From Owenia fusiformis (Eukaryota; Annelida; Polychaeta; Sabellida; Oweniidae), in NCBI GenBank assembly GCA_903813345.2, contig CAIIXF020000580.1, forward strand, positions 1 through 62,000: a stretch of DNA of 62,000 bases. Direction: 5' to 3'. Positions within the stretch are counted from its first letter, which is position 1; every line of letters begins with the position of its first letter. The translations under genes were made by a program, and so were the position numbers. Below are positions 1-13,636 of this stretch, piece after piece. Below the pieces are notes generated by a model. That model worked only from the letters and a program-made list of their open reading frames with translations, was not told where the DNA came from and ran no database searches.

Positions 1-391
1 AGGAATCCAGTGAGCTGATTTTATCACTTATTTTGTCTTTTTTTACATCAGTGCCAAAGTTAAATGAAAGCAAATCCCAGCAAACAAATTATTACTTGTA
101 ATTGTGGGGTCAAATCATCAATTAAAAAAATATTAAGTAAAAAGTTCTATGACACTATGTACAGAATGTACAAACATATATTCAGATTGTAAAAACATGG
201 TTGTATTTCAGGCCTGAAACCAGCTTTTGTCAAGAAGGTTGACTTTCTCAAAAATTTGAGGGGGAGGGGCGTCATATTCTTCTCTCTATGTCTCAATCCA
301 GCTTGGATTCATTCGTTAAAATATTGATTCAATTTTGAAGATTTTGGTAAAAACAAAACATGCCAAAATTGTTGATTTTACAACTCAAGTG
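1..391. other. No feature seen
   Basis: AT-rich sequence without a convincing open frame or repeat. Confidence 0.3.
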
Positions 392-591
392 TCATGGTAA
401 AAACATGGCATGTCCATGAAAAAACAATTACCAAACCACTAATTACCACGGAAAATCATGGTAAATATCCATGGAAGATTACCATGGGTATCCATCAATT
501 TCCATGGAAATACCATGAAAAACCATGGATTACCATGGACGCACCATGGATTACCATGGACGCACCATGGAATACCATGGTTACCATGGCT
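392..591. repeat. CCATGG-rich minisatellite
   Basis: CCATGG or ATGG recurs throughout. The clearest part (520-590) repeats a 21 bp unit ATTACCATGGACGCACCATGG. Because CCATGG is a palindrome, both strands show open frames; these are repeat artefacts. Confidence 0.8.
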
Positions 592-904
592 TTTTTCTTA
601 AGGGTTTCTTCGCAAAAATGATAACCTTGATATAACCGATACACACGGTTTGGAAATAATCGTAATACTGTTGCACAAGCCAGACGAGGATCAGGAGGTG
701 TTGGATTTTCAGTTAAAAACTCTATTTTACTGCAGTTTATCTCGGCTACTGTTACTATGGGATAGGGTTCAAAATGCTGAACAAACATGAATAAAATCCA
801 AAGACAAAAATACAGTATCTCGTTCTGTTTACGGATACGTATTTCGATAATTTGCGTTTCGCAGTTCGTATTTTTGATAGACGTAATTGTAAACGCATCT
901 CAAT
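592..904. other. No feature seen
   Basis: No repeat, exon or RNA gene recognised in this interval. Confidence 0.3.
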
Positions 905-3045
905 CCGTGTTTTAGAGTAGTTGAAACTAGTAGTCCATTGTATGACTTAAGGATATGAAAGTTCCATAGCACACTATAGCACAGCAAGATTTGAAGCAAT
1001 ATTTATGGAGGTGTGTATGTCTTGATTCTTTAAAAATACCATTTGCTAAAAAACATGCGGCTTTCGGATCGAAAAATGTCTTCCATCACAAGTGGTAAAA
1101 AATGTAAATATTTTGATCCGAACTTTTATACATTTTATAAGACACAGACCGTTATTCTAAGCATACGAGTACGAACAAATTAAAAATTATCATAATGTGA
1201 AAATATACAATAATTTTACTGTAGATGTCGGTGTTTAAAGCGTAATTACGCAAGTGAGTTTTTCAGATTTTTCAAATATGGGCCAAGCAGATTAAAATAA
1301 ATGTGTGGAATATTTAGGTAATTTATGATTTGGAACATATAGTCCATGGTATGAAATCTCTAGGACGTCTAATAAAGGAGTTGGTAGTACACTATAGCGC
1401 AGCGATATTTGACCTTACATTAACATACCTATTTATGTCCCCTAATAATTTTTATTATAACCGTTCAATGTACTTCCGGCTTTTAGGCTGAATTATGCCT
1501 GCCACTATATAACAGAGGTAAAAAAATCACCAAAAAATAAAATCCCAATTTTTCACAATTTGGAGTATACCATGCAACAGAAAATAATAAAAAAAGATTT
1601 TAAATATATGATTTAGGTTTCTAAGCTATAAGTTTGATGTTATTTTTCTTTTCAATACCCAAAAATATGTAATCAGTATATCGACGTTTTGTATTGTTTC
1701 TCAGGTATTAATAAGATAAATTCCACAAATGATTCACTTTTATATTGGAATGACAAATGTTTAAAAAATTATGCTAGTTTTTTCACAAAAGGGGTCTCAA
1801 TACGTTTTGAGATATGAACTTCTATTCAGCGGTGAAAATTATCAATAAAGGCGGGCCTATTGCCCTACCTTGACTAATTGGGACTACAGCTAAAATTATA
1901 TTCCCCGTAGTTAGATATAGCTCAGTTGCTTATAAAACAACCATCAAGATTTGATCGAATTCATGAATAATTGAGAAAAATCGTTATCATTATCTTCCTA
2001 AAATCTGATTGTATCCAGCGGTAAGGTCAAAGAACAAACAGCCATCAGAAAACTTGATTATAGCCACAAGTAACGTCGAGGAAGAATTTCAGGGCGTTCG
2101 ATTGCATATGACTCTAATTGATTATTAGACATGCCCTTGGAATATATGAACATTTCATACCTCTGTAACATTTAATTAGATATAAATCTTACCTATTTGT
2201 TATTGTATTATGTTTTGTAAAACATGAACAATAATTTGTTGTTAGACCCCTTGCGATTATATGGAAAAATTCTGGTAATAAAATGTTTTAAATGGTAAGA
2301 AAACGTATATGATCCCAATCATAAATTACCTAAATATTCCACATAATGTTGTTGAAATGGCTTGGCTCATATTTGAAAAATCAAACAAAATCTGAAAAAC
2401 ACACTTGCATAATAACACTAATTAAACACCGACATCTACAGTAAAATTAAATAGTATATTTTTAAATTATGATAATTTATTTTTGTTCGTATGCTTAGAA
2501 TAACGGTCTGTGTCTTATATAATGTATAAAAGTTCGAATCAAAATATTTACCTTTTTGACCCCTTTTGATGAAAGACATTTTTCGACCCGAAAGCCGGAA
2601 GTGTTTTCAGCAAATGGTAATTTAAAAGAATCAAGACATGTACACCTTCATAAATATTGCTTGAAATGTTGCTGCGCTAGAGTGTGCTACGGATCCTTCA
2701 TATTCGGAAGTCATACCATGGACTAATACTAGTTTTCTTACATTTAAAATATTTTATTTCCAGATTTTTTCCATATAATCGCAAGGGGTCAAACAACAAA
2801 TTATTGTTCATGTTTTATAAAACATAATACAATAACAAATAGGTACGATTTATATCTAAATAAATGTGACCGAGGTATTGGAATGTCCATATATTCCAAG
2901 GGCATGTCTAATAATCAATTACACTCATATGCAATCGAACAATATACTATTCTTACTCGACGTTACTGCTGGTTATCATCAAGTTTTCTTATGGTTGTTT
3001 CTTCTTTGACCTTACCGCTGGATACAATCAAAGAACGAATGACTA
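905..3045. mobile_element. Nested inverted repeats (foldback element cluster)
   Basis: Arm 925-1345 is complementary to 2325-2735 (landmarks GTTATTCTAAGCATACG, GACATCTACAGTAAAATTAA, TAGTCCATGGTATGAC-like edge). Arm 1995-2285 is complementary to 2755-3040 (CCGCTGGATACAATC, ATTAGACATGCCC, CGCAAGGGGTC). In addition 925-1085 recurs directly at 1340-1500. The right arm of one pair lies inside the loop of the other, so one insertion occurred within another. Identity looks like 75-85%, so this is old. No transposase found. Confidence 0.75.
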
Positions 3046-4814
3046 TAGACACCCCTGGGGTCACTTAACATTTTTTGAAAAATGCAATGTAATTAATATC
3101 TTTGATATGTAGGATCAAATTGTAGATAGAAATGTATATTTTCAAAAAATAGCAATAAAAAGCATTCAAGATTACTGATATCAGTATATTTTGGTTGATT
3201 TGGGAGGTATGTATCACTTCCTGTAAAATGTGAATTTTTTATCAGTCTCAGAAAATGTCTCCAGAATGTATAGACCTAGCTTCGCAGATGTCCCATTGTT
3301 TGATCGTGTCACTCTTTAAACTCATTGGATATTTTGTACATTTAAATAGTCATATTTCAATAGTCATTGAGTAGGAATTAGTTATGTTTGCAATTGTGTT
3401 GACCTACTTATTTTTAGAGAGAGGAAGGTCATGATAAACTCTTGCTTTGTTCATATAATGCCTGATTCTTACCTAGAAAGTTAAATGTAGTAAAGGAATA
3501 GCGTACATCTAAGCTATTTCTTGAGGTATGTTAAAATCTAGGTAAGGACCAGGCGTTGTGCAAAAATAGAACTTTTCTGCAATTTTCAATAAAATGATGT
3601 CAGCCATTTTAAAAATCCTTAGAATGATTGTGACAGTTGTGCTTTATATATTTCAGTATATTTTCTTTTTTCATATGATCTTTTCATGGACTTATATGTA
3701 TGCTTGCATGACCTTTCGAGAAGCATATATCTTTACCATGACTCTAAGCAACACAATAACATACAATCTCTTTTAAAACATTCATATATAAGATGATTGT
3801 TGTACAATCATTTTATCTTCATGTGACAGGCATCATTTTTATCGATGAATATGTTTTTATATTATGACAGTTCACTGGCTGATCATACCAATGTTCATAT
3901 TTAGAAATCCAGCTCAACTTTATTGCGCAGAAGAAATATACTGTTAGTCACAATCAGTAGGCGGGAAAACGACATTTGCTAACAAAATGCCCAAAGCAAA
4001 GGGAACTGTATGAGTGAACTGCAATCTCTAAGTACCCCTGTATGGAGACAGAGGTTTACACCTAAATAGTAGTGGACTCTCTTGAGATCAAGCAAACCAA
4101 ACTAAACGATACACAGACTACCATCTTCGAGTAAATGGAAAATATACCATGATTGTTAAAAAAGAAACATATGGCCCAAAGTGTAAAAGCCCAGTAATCG
4201 GTTTGTGTCCACTTAATCTCATTATACATGGGTGGAGTATTAAACCCAGATCCAGATGTATGAAATAGTATTGATGCAATCACTGGATGGTGTTGCACAC
4301 ACCCAGTTGGGAGTAGGGCTGTGGGCACAAGGGCCGGGGTATAAAAGCAAAAGGAAATGCACAAAATTTGACATTTTAAAATCAAAAGATATGTCTGAAA
4401 TGTTGTCATCTGAAGAAGGTCATGATAGCTCATAGAATCTCTCATTATAATGAAGAAACACATAAATGTGCTCATCAACAGTTATGTTAAGTCTAAAGTA
4501 ACCTTTTAGAAATTTTTATATTTTATGTGTTTTCAAATGTTGCTCTGTGTTTTCTTACTATGATGTAGAATAATAAAATTAATATATTACTGCCACTTGA
4601 TATGCATTTTTGACTTGTTTTTTGCTTCATGTGTTTTTAATGTTGCCTCTTGATCTTTCTCATTATGAAGCAAATTAAAAAAAAACTCAATATTCTTTTC
4701 TTATATAGTCTTGCAAACTTTTTTGTAGACAATTGATCTCAATAAAGTTTAAAGAAGATCACTATTCAATATTTTGTTTGCAGTTTGACTTGTTATATTT
4801 AACATGTTTTCATT
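3046..4814. other. No gene recognised
   Basis: AT-rich. A small hairpin sits near 3791-3818 (AAGATGATTGTTGTACAATCATTTT). An open frame on the minus strand at 4062-4478 has no protein-like pattern. Confidence 0.3.
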
Positions 4815-4925
4815 AACAAATCGGGAAAAAACGGGAGCTTTAACTGAAAAATCGGGATGTCTCGTTAACAATCGGGAGTTTAAACGCAAAATCGGGATAT
4901 TTTGAAAAAACGGAATAATTTACGA
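4815..4925. repeat. AATCGGGA short repeats
   Basis: AAATCGGGA recurs four times with spacing of 23-35 bp, each followed by a T/A-rich stretch, plus degenerate copies (AAACGGGAG, AAACGGAAT). Confidence 0.5.
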
Positions 4926-5829
4926 AAAATCTGGTTTTCATGCAATGCGCTCAATACGATTTTTCCTGGGGACAATAGGATTTTTTTTATGTAATACGAT
5001 TCTATATGATTTTATTCCTTCATATTTCCCTTGGAAAACAGTAGTTTCATTGAATAATATCTTATGTTCACAGATATTTCCATCCAGAGAGTGAACTAAC
5101 TTCTCATAACAATGCTTCTCCCATTGGTCTCGCTAGCAAATTGAGAGATAAAGGAGAGGATTTATACATTTTCAACAAAGGATCTGTTGTTCTGAAATAC
5201 GCTCTCTCCTAGGTTCAGCAATTTTAAACATAGTTCCAGTGAGTGTATGTGCATATGAATATTTTATTACTTCATTCCAAAGACCCAGACCGAGACAGTC
5301 AACCTAAATGAATACAGGTTTATAGTCACTGCCATTATGTTCATTTTATTTAACTAGAGTATAATAATGAATATTTTATTCGCAAAAATGTATCCATTAC
5401 TCCCAATGGCAAACATGCCAGTGATTAATTAAGCATTCATAGTATATTATGTGACACAAAGTGATCATTCTGATATCGAATTCCATTAATGTTATATCAG
5501 GTATTATGAAAACTCTAAGCGATTAACAAATTAAACAATCCAAAACAATTGTACTCGCTATAATATATAGAAGATAAATATATGCGTAGAGTGTATCTAT
5601 TATTTTACGTTGCACAGAGACAACCGAGAAATATCGTTAAACATAGACATCAGATTGTGATCCGCAATTTGTTTCTTCAGGATGTGACACATCACGTTGA
5701 ATTAAACTTATTAATTTTGATAATTATTATTAAAATGATCTTATTTTTGTACTGTCACATATTAAATAGTATCTGTCAACATTTGAATGAATGAGGCGGT
5801 CTTAGAATTTTAGCAGATAAACGAATCAG
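4926..5829. other. No feature seen
   Basis: AT-rich; short open frames only. It ends at the 3' edge of the LINE fragment. Confidence 0.3.
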
Positions 5830-6930
5830 AGCAACACCGCAGAGATATAGTTCATTGTTATTTTTTTATTATTTATTTGGAAACTACGCTTTTACAACAG
5901 CGGCACACAAAAAGTGGTGCGTCCATTTAGGATACAGTTACATGAAGATGAAAAAGTAGTTGGTATTATCTTGCATTAATAAGTTGACTAAAATCTTAGT
6001 TAAAATCATTGTATTATTGATTAAAAAAGATTAAAATAATTTCAACTACACTTGTAGAGTCCCAGTAGGAACTTCTTAGTTACACTATCAAAATTAAGTC
6101 CTGCTTCATGTCCCCCAATTTTGAATGCCTCATCGCCCAATAACCACTTTAGTTTTGTCGAGGAGTTGGTCTTGATATAGGTATCTAGTATGGGGTAGGG
6201 TATGATTGACTTTAAGCTCTTATGAAATTCATTTTCTTTGCTCTTCATAGTGTTTGCAATGCAGTAATCTATGTTCAATAGTCTCAACATCCAAAGGACA
6301 GAAATCACAGTGTGGATTATTAGACGAGTGGTTTTTCCATTTATGGGTTTCATCATTTAATTGGAACCTACCACATCTTGCGAGGAGTTTTATTCGTGCA
6401 CCTTGAAATTCAAAATCATTGCCCTTTTTTATTAAGGAGCTGTCTGTACAAATATAGTGATGACTTTTCACTAATTTCGTCTTTAATGTAACATTCAATT
6501 TTTCTTTCAATATACAGTCTATACTTATGGGACACATCCTCAATGTCATGTTCTATCCCATTTAAATCCAATGAAGTTAAAATGTTATTCATGTTTTCAA
6601 CAAATTTCCAGAAGTTTGTTTTACCTTTGTTGAACCTTTATATCATATTCTTAAGTAGAAGTTTCAAACGAGATCCTTCATTTTGATCTTTAAGGTTGAG
6701 GAAATATTCTACTAGGCGCTTCATAAGCACAAACTGGATTGGGATCTATCCTAAATCATTTATTACTGCAATATATGCTGGTGTGCTTTTCAAGCTGAAT
6801 ATTGCCCTACCTATATTATATTGCATAGACTTTAGTTTATTATTTACATTCTGGATATTATTTACCCAGATGCCACAACCATTAAGAACTGATGGAAGGT
6901 ACTTGCTCAGATAATTGTAATTATAACTAG
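5830..6930 (-). pseudogene. LINE ORF2 3' fragment
   Basis: On the minus strand, translated pieces run from about 6925 to 6042 over several frames. They include SKYLPSVLNGCGIWV, KLLARCGRFQLNDETHKW and CDFCPLDVETIEHRLLHC, a C-x2-C…H-x4-C pattern found at the C-terminus of LINE ORF2. Frameshifts lie near 6550-6660 and 6240-6350. The stop is near 6042 and an A/T-rich 3' end near 5860. 5'-truncated and dead; a different element from LINE A and LINE B. Confidence 0.7.
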
Positions 6931-6959
6931 ATTGGTAAATTGAACAAAGTTCAATTTAA

Positions 6960-7187
6960 GACTCCAGATTGATTTACTTGAGTAGGTAGCTGAGTAAGTA
7001 ACTGAGTAGCAAGCTGAGTAAGAAGATGATTAGGTAATTGAGTAAGAAGCTGAGTAGGTAGCTGAGAAGGAAGCTGAGTAAGCAGCTTAGTAGGTAGCTG
7101 AGTAAGTAGCTGAGTAGTTAGCTGAGTAAGTAGCTGAGTAGGTAGCTGAGAAGTAGGTAGCTAAGTAGGTAGCCAAGTAGGTATGTA
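6960..7187. repeat. GTAGCTGAGTAG minisatellite
   Basis: Degenerate 8-12 bp units (GTAGCTGAGTAA/G, AAGCTGAGTAAG). The same wording (TAGGTAGGTAAGTAGG) reappears at 14136-14151, beyond the 6.9 kb element, so that element probably landed inside this array. Confidence 0.85.
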
Positions 7188-7217
7188 TGGCATGAATTCC
7201 GTATCAAAAGTAATACG

Positions 7218-7720
7218 TACCTAATTTAGTAGTTTTGGTGCACGCTTTTAAAATCCAGTGCCTAATTTGGATCCGTGACCCCTTTCACTTAAACCACCGT
7301 ACATAGCTTGGAATTCCGTTACCTATTTCATTTAACGTGACCAATCTTAATTTTGCTTGACGATATTTGAAAAAAAGCGTCACGGTTTTTTCGAAAAAGC
7401 GTCACGGATTTTGAAAAAAACCGTGACGCTATTTTCCTAAAACCGTGACGCTTTTACTAAACTACCCGATCTGAATTCTCGTAATAGCGTTCGGTATTTC
7501 ATGACCAAATCCAGTACGTACGGTATACCTATCTCCGTATACCCGACGCTTTTACCGATCGGTGCATTTTTACCGGACGCTTTTACCGATCGGTGAAATT
7601 CCCCCGTACGCTCTTACCGTTCCTTGCCGTGAATTCCGGACGGTATACCGACGCGACATCTTTTAATGATGGCATGCATTAATACCGTTCGGTGTTTTTT
7701 ACCGGACGCTTTTCCCTTTC
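7218..7720 (+). repeat. Left TIR with GCGTCACGG hairpins
   Basis: Contains GCGTCACGG twice, then its complement CCGTGACGC twice (7375-7455), plus ACCGATCGGT and CGGACGCTTTTACC direct repeats (7545-7600). CpG content is far above the surroundings. Repeated subterminal motifs of this kind are usually binding sites for the mobilising protein. Confidence 0.85.
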
Positions 7721-8542
7721 CGAGCAAGTAAATAATGGACGTTCGAAAAGCCATCTCTTAAGGTTCAATTTACATATTTTCCAAAATGAATACATCACGG
7801 TCGAAGTCAATGCGACATTTAAAGCAACATTCGGATCCAATACCCAAGATGCCCGATTCATCCACAACACGAATAAATTATTGAGACCCCTTGTACTAAA
7901 ACAAAAAATATCTGAACGAAACAGTCACGATATATCTTTGTTTGTTAATTTATGAGAAATATATTGTTGCTTTTCTGATCGGCTTGATTGAGATTGGTTA
8001 TAATGCGCGTTGATATATGTTCCTTTGGATAATAGTTTTGTTGGTTTAAGAGTGGTTTTATGTGTATATTAATCGCTAATTATGTATCTAGGTCACTGTA
8101 TATAATAGGTGTAAGGTGTATCTACCGTTACACGGAAATTCCCTTCCTTAAATTGTCTGATCTTTAAGTACAGTTATTTATATCGTTGTTGAATGAAAAA
8201 AGAACCAAGCGTTTGGTGGTTTGAAAAATATATTTTCTTGCTTGGTTAGGTCTTATCTGATGTTTAACTTATATGTTTGGTGAGTTTGTATTATATATTT
8301 ATGTTTGTGTTATGATTGGAATTATGTGTACGGGTTAGTGATGTATTTTGAATGAGGTTTCCTGGTTTGGGAATGCAATTAATTTGTTGTTTATGTGTTT
8401 ATATCATTTGTGTTGTTTGTGTTTCGGAATACGAGTTATTGTGTTTATCTCCAAAGTACTGTTGGATGTGAGCTGTTTGTGTAGCCGTGTCAAGTTGAAT
8501 AACGAGGACAAATCAAACATATACAGAAAACACTTCTACTAA
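7721..8542. other. Interior, T/G-rich left part
   Basis: From about 8160 the plus strand is strongly T- and G-rich, with few C. Open frames at 7692-7955 and 8348-8542 are not recognisable proteins. Confidence 0.35.
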
Positions 8543-10016
8543 CATGCCCGTAGCCAGCTTTTTGTAAGGGGGGGGGGGTCGACCCCCCTTGTGCCCCAAC
8601 GCCTGACGTCAAATAATTTCTCCTATATTAAACCAACCTCCTGGGTAGTAATAAGAAGGGCTTGGGCTGCACTGGAAGCCAAGAATGGGGGCACCCATTC
8701 TTAGATTCAAGTCTGAAGAAATATCCGCGCTTGCATGAAAAAAAAGAATCTGGACAGCTTTAACTAAATATTGGGCCGCAGTTCTGAACAATTTAGGCCG
8801 GTTTTTCGATAATTTGGCAAAAATTAAATAATAAAGGCCTAAGGCTAAGTAATACCCCTGCGAAATTTTTCCCCTGCCCCGGGCATGGCCTGGATTAGTT
8901 CAACAAGTTAAACCTCGTCTGGGCCTTTAAACCCAATCACGACAACAAGAACACTCAGATTAATAAATGAAAGCCGTGTTATTGAGTTTAACTTGTTGAA
9001 CTAGGCCTGGATCCGCTTGTTAATACCCTGCGCGCAGAGTCTAGTTATAAACTACCTGCTCTTCCCCACATACAATTGTATAGTTTCTAAATAGCTGAAT
9101 AATGCTGCCATAATAGATGTCACCTTTGTTTGTCTTTGATTTTCTTGGGCCACACCTCCATTCACGTCAATGCTAGAAACTTGCAATAGTCACTTAATTT
9201 CATGATTTATCAAAAAGTGTTGGTTGAATCTGTCTGAAACTCGAATGGCATACTGTCGGATGTCACTGTTAATGTACATATTGTGATTAAACATGAAAAT
9301 GTTGGTTGTCATACGAATAAGCCAAGGTTTTAATGAATCTTAGTATTTCACCAATGGAGATTTGGCCCAAGTTTTTTTAAATGTCATGGAAAATGATTTA
9401 AATTACATAACTGTGTAAATCAAACTTATTATTGGAGAAAACTTGTCACTGAATTCAAATATGCTATCGAAAATAAAGAAAAGTAAGTCATTAGAGGTAA
9501 AAAGTGCAAATCTCTAAAAATGTCATGAAAAAACGAGATTTAGCGAGATTTTAAAGCTATTTGGAAACTCCTCTATTGGCAATCGAGATAAAAACGCGCA
9601 TTACTGGGCATTACATGCTTTTTTTTAGATTTGTGCATTGTTTTTAAAAATATGGGCCAAATTTTTCTCCACACCTACCGAGAATTGGGCCCAAATTCGA
9701 AACCAATTTTTGTTAATTTGACCTAAGATTAAATAGTAAGGTCCTAATAAAACCAAGTGATGTCCAAAAGGCCCACCAATGAGGCCCTTCGAAATTACCT
9801 GATATGGCCCCCTGGATCCGCTATTGAAGGGTATGTAAAACAAAACACAAAGGGCGATCCTGACAATCCACAAGGGAAGTTGCACAAAAATATCCGAATT
9901 GACGCGGAGAAAACAATCTGGCCCAAATTTTTCTCAATTGCCCACTGCCAGTTTATGTAGGGAAGACGCACATTTTTTGGGAGATATCAGGGGGTCGCCT
10001 CTGGCTATGGGCCTGT
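8543..10016. mobile_element. 1.5 kb repeat with GCCCGTAGCCAG / CTGGCTATGGGCC ends
   Basis: The ends are inverted copies (TGCCCGTAGCCAGC at the left, CTCTGGCTATGGGCCTG at the right). Just inside the left end is a G-run with GTCGAC and a C-run. Single ends of the same family occur at 13245-13323 and 21940-22085. The interior is not a recognisable protein. Confidence 0.5.
8896..9003. mobile_element. 108 bp MITE with 9 bp target duplication (copy 1)
   Basis: TIRs TAGTTCAACAAGTTAAACC and, at the other end, GTTTAACTTGTTGAACTA. Flanked by GGCCTGGAT at 8887-8895 and 9004-9012. The interior, read in reverse, matches the left part of the 280 bp copy at 52349-52628 (ACACGGCTTTCATTTATTAATCTGA). 9 bp duplications are usual for Mutator-like elements. 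Confidence 0.88.
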
Positions 10017-10069
10017 ACTAGGTACATTACCTTAAAACATACAAGACCGCAAACTATCAATCAAATGTT

Positions 10070-13000
10070 TATCTTCAAAAAAATAATGTAGTGTGTGTGC
10101 GGTTTGTGTTGCCGGGTCGGTCGGCTTGGGGTGTAATACCAACTAATATACCTTTAAAATACAACCCTAGACGGAAAAAAACAAGGCCAACCAAACGGCA
10201 TACAACACACCATAGACTGAGCAACTAACGTTCCGACAAACAAGAATACAAATTAAAAGACAATTAGACAAATCTTCGAACTGATAAACAAACCGGAAGC
10301 GTGTTTTCTTACGTCCACACCATATAGCTAAGATGAGATCGAGAAAGAGATCATTCACATATAAAAAACCAACACAAACACAAAATAATCAGCATGAATA
10401 TTAAAACATAGAAACCACACTAAGACGATATGGTGGAATGCCAATCCTCCAAAATAGCGTATGATTCGTACGCAGGGGACCTCGACGGCAGCCGGGCAGA
10501 TCCTAATGGCGATAGCAAAACCATACCATACTTCTAGAAATATGGTATCGAAAATTGTAATCAACTTTGAAAATTAAATTTGTTTTGAAATGTGACATCT
10601 AGTCCGGGTTGATTCCCCATAGACCCCATATGTTACAAAATCCCAAAAAGTGAAATATCTTTTCTTGTATTGGACAGGTAACATTTTCCTTTACTGGACA
10701 TATTTTAATGTTCATAACTATAAGCTACGTAAGGGTTATATGAAAATGGAACTACTAAAACAGATGCAATTTTAGTTAAAGGTAACTTTCTACTATACCC
10801 GCCATGTTATCTGACCACCTGACTTTTTATCTCGACTTATGGATTTATGTGGCCTCACTGGCCTATCTGAGGTTCTAAAGCTATGTCTAAGCTACATTTT
10901 GACACTAAACTCAATAGGTGCCAAACATCTACTTTTTGAAATAATTGGTCAATTGTGACACTACCCCCTCTCTCTCTGCCGAGTGCCGACAGAAATTCAC
11001 AAAAATCAAGGCAAAATTAATACGCCACTTGACTCGAAATTTTCCTTCAGGATAACCCAAATAAACGCATTTTCAGAAGAAATGACATGTTGTCATTGCA
11101 AAAAGATGACAACTGTACCTACATACTAGCTTACTGACTCGTCATGATCACAATTGTGTTGGGACTACATTCATTTTTTAAACTACTTTTTTTCTATTCA
11201 GCGGAAGTGACGTATTAGGGCAGTTTGGCCTGTATGTTATTCATCAACACATAGATCAACATAGACCATCAAACTACCCCGGCCATTTCAGGGCCACCCA
11301 TCTCTACCAAAAGAGAAATTGAATTAATGAATCAAACTCTTGTCTTCATGTCCAACCAACTGAATGATTGGATGAGTGATTAAAGATTAAACAAATGGCT
11401 AAATGATTGAAACTTATGTAAGAATGAACGCGCATGTTTCCAATAAAGACACACGTAACCACCTCAATAACACAACGACTCTATCCCCTTTAACAAACTC
11501 AATAGAGATATTCCTTTTATAAACCAATCAAACAACCCAGACACAAAACACAAACCATAACATGAAACCGAAACTATATACCACGCATTCAAACAACCAA
11601 ATGAGCATAAATTTCTCCGATCACGCGCAATAAAACAAGAAAAGATATTAGAACGCGCACCGAAAAACAGCACCCGCATTCAAGTTAATATCTCAACAAC
11701 AGGAATTACCCCCATTGCAACATTACTTCAAGAAGGCGGGACTATATATTAAAAAACCAAACAACCAAACTACCCAAACACCGACTGAATAAAACAATGT
11801 TTCTCCACGAAATCAACACGCAATCCAAAAAACACGAAATATTAAGAAAAAAACATAACGGGTCAACGACTCCCAATATGAATTCCACATCTCATTAACA
11901 ACATATGCCACCAATGAAACACAAATCCAAACATAATCCAAACAACATGCTAAACAACAAAACAACACCAAATCAACAAAGCAACATTCTTTCAATCAAA
12001 CCAACGCCAATTCCACATATCGCAAAATATGAAAGAAAATCAAAACAGAAACTAGCTATGATAAACAAGTTAATATCTCAACAAAAGGAAAAGCCACCAA
12101 CACTTCATCAACCCCAAAGCGAAGCCCAGACAATGCACCAAACAACCAAACAACACTAGTAAACAGCCAACAAAACAACAGCCTTCCACTATACTAGCAC
12201 AAATTCCACCGAACGCGCCAAGAAAACAAAAATATCAGACCACGTACCGAAAAACAGCAACACAATTTAAGTTCTATCTCAACAACAAGACAAGCTCACA
12301 ACACTATTCAAACGACAACAAAAAATCTAAACAACATACCAAACAACCAAACACGGCTGGTACCCTACCAATAAAGCAACAGCCTTCCATTACATGAGGG
12401 CCAAACCCATCGAACGCCTATATATTAAACACAAAAATATCAGAACGCGTACCGAAAACCAGCACCCTCATTCGAGTTAACATCTCGACAACAAGAGATG
12501 CCCCTACTAGAACACTTACCACTTCATGAAGCCAAGACAAGACACTAAACCACCCATTCCCCCACAAAACCAACACTTATTTCACAAAATACGAAATATC
12601 GAGAAAACAAATTGCAAAATAGCAAAATATCACATTCCGCAATACGGAAAACAGCCCCACTTAACAAATTAATATCTCAACAAAATTAAAAGCCACTCAT
12701 ACAATATAAACACCAACACGTAGCCCAAACAATGTACCAACCAACTAAATAACCAAACAACGCTCGTACCCAACCAATAAAGCAACATCCTTCAATCACA
12801 TCAGCGCCAATCCCACCGAACGCGCATAGTAAAACCAAAATTTCAGAACACGTACGAAAAACAGCACTCTCTTTCAGTAAACATCTCGACAAGAGATTCC
12901 CCACTAGAACACTTACCAATTCACGAAGCCGAGACAATATACTATACAACCAAACAACCCCAACACCGACCGAATGGAACAATTTTCCTCGAAACCAACA

Positions 13001-13255
13001 CTTATTTCACAAAACACGAAATATTAAGAAAACATTACAAAATAAAAAACGCAATACGGAAACAGCCCCAAGCAATAAATTAACATCTCAGGTAAAGGAA
13101 AGCCACCGAACCTAATATAATTATATCAACTCGAAACAACCAAACAACTCTGAAAAACAATAAAGTGAAATCCCTCAACGATATATCTACACTACTGGAA
13201 CAATAACCACCACACGAGTCGAGATCACACCAACAAACGCATCATTCACCTGAGA
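10070..13255. repeat. A/C-rich asymmetric block with degenerate repeats
   Basis: The plus strand is dominated by A and C (AACAACCAAACAACAC-like text) for about 3 kb, strongest from 11.46 to 13.2 kb. Phrases such as CAATAAAGCAACA-CCTTC, GAACGCG, CGAAAAACAGCAC and CTCAACAAGAGA recur at roughly 200 or 400 bp spacing. Minus-strand open frames here are by-products of the composition. Confidence 0.6.
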
Positions 13256-13323
13256 AGTGCTCAAAATGGTGAAAAACTGCATGATTTTGAAAGAACTTTT
13301 GGCCAGGGGGGCTACGGGCCTGT
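13256..13323 (-). repeat. End fragment of the ACGGGCC repeat
   Basis: CTCAAAATGGTGAAAAACTGCATG … GGCTACGGGCCTG; the inverted counterpart of 21940-22085. Confidence 0.55.
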
Positions 13324-13636
13324 ATAAAACAAAATATTATTAAAGACTGGAACATCATTCCACAGGGATATCCTCAATATGAAAGGTATACAGGTATAGA
13401 ATAATAATTCAAATGTCACTCATTGAAAGATGGCAGCACAGTGCAGTGCAATAAGTAAACATTTCTTTATGCGAGTACAAGGGGTCTTCAAGACTTTGAT
13501 CGGTATAAATCAGTTTCATAATTTGAAATGAAATCATAATGTATCTAAGAGACACATTGAACGATTGGGTAGTGGAACCCAATACATACACGGTCGTTTG
13601 GTTCAGATTACACGAAGTCTATCTAAACAAGCGATA

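Noticed and set aside
394-788. Open frames on both strands over the CCATGG repeat
   Set aside because: Repetitive translations (HGASMVIHG, PWITMDA) caused by a palindromic minisatellite.
4335-4345. GGGGTATAAAAG, TATA-box-like
   Set aside because: No gene follows in either direction at a fitting distance.
4062-4478. 138-codon open frame on the minus strand
   Set aside because: Composition looks random, no domain or splice context; expected by chance in this much AT-rich sequence.
12686-12982. 98-codon minus-strand frame in the A/C-rich block
   Set aside because: Cys/Val/Leu-rich text produced by the skewed composition; similar nonsense appears in neighbouring repeat units.
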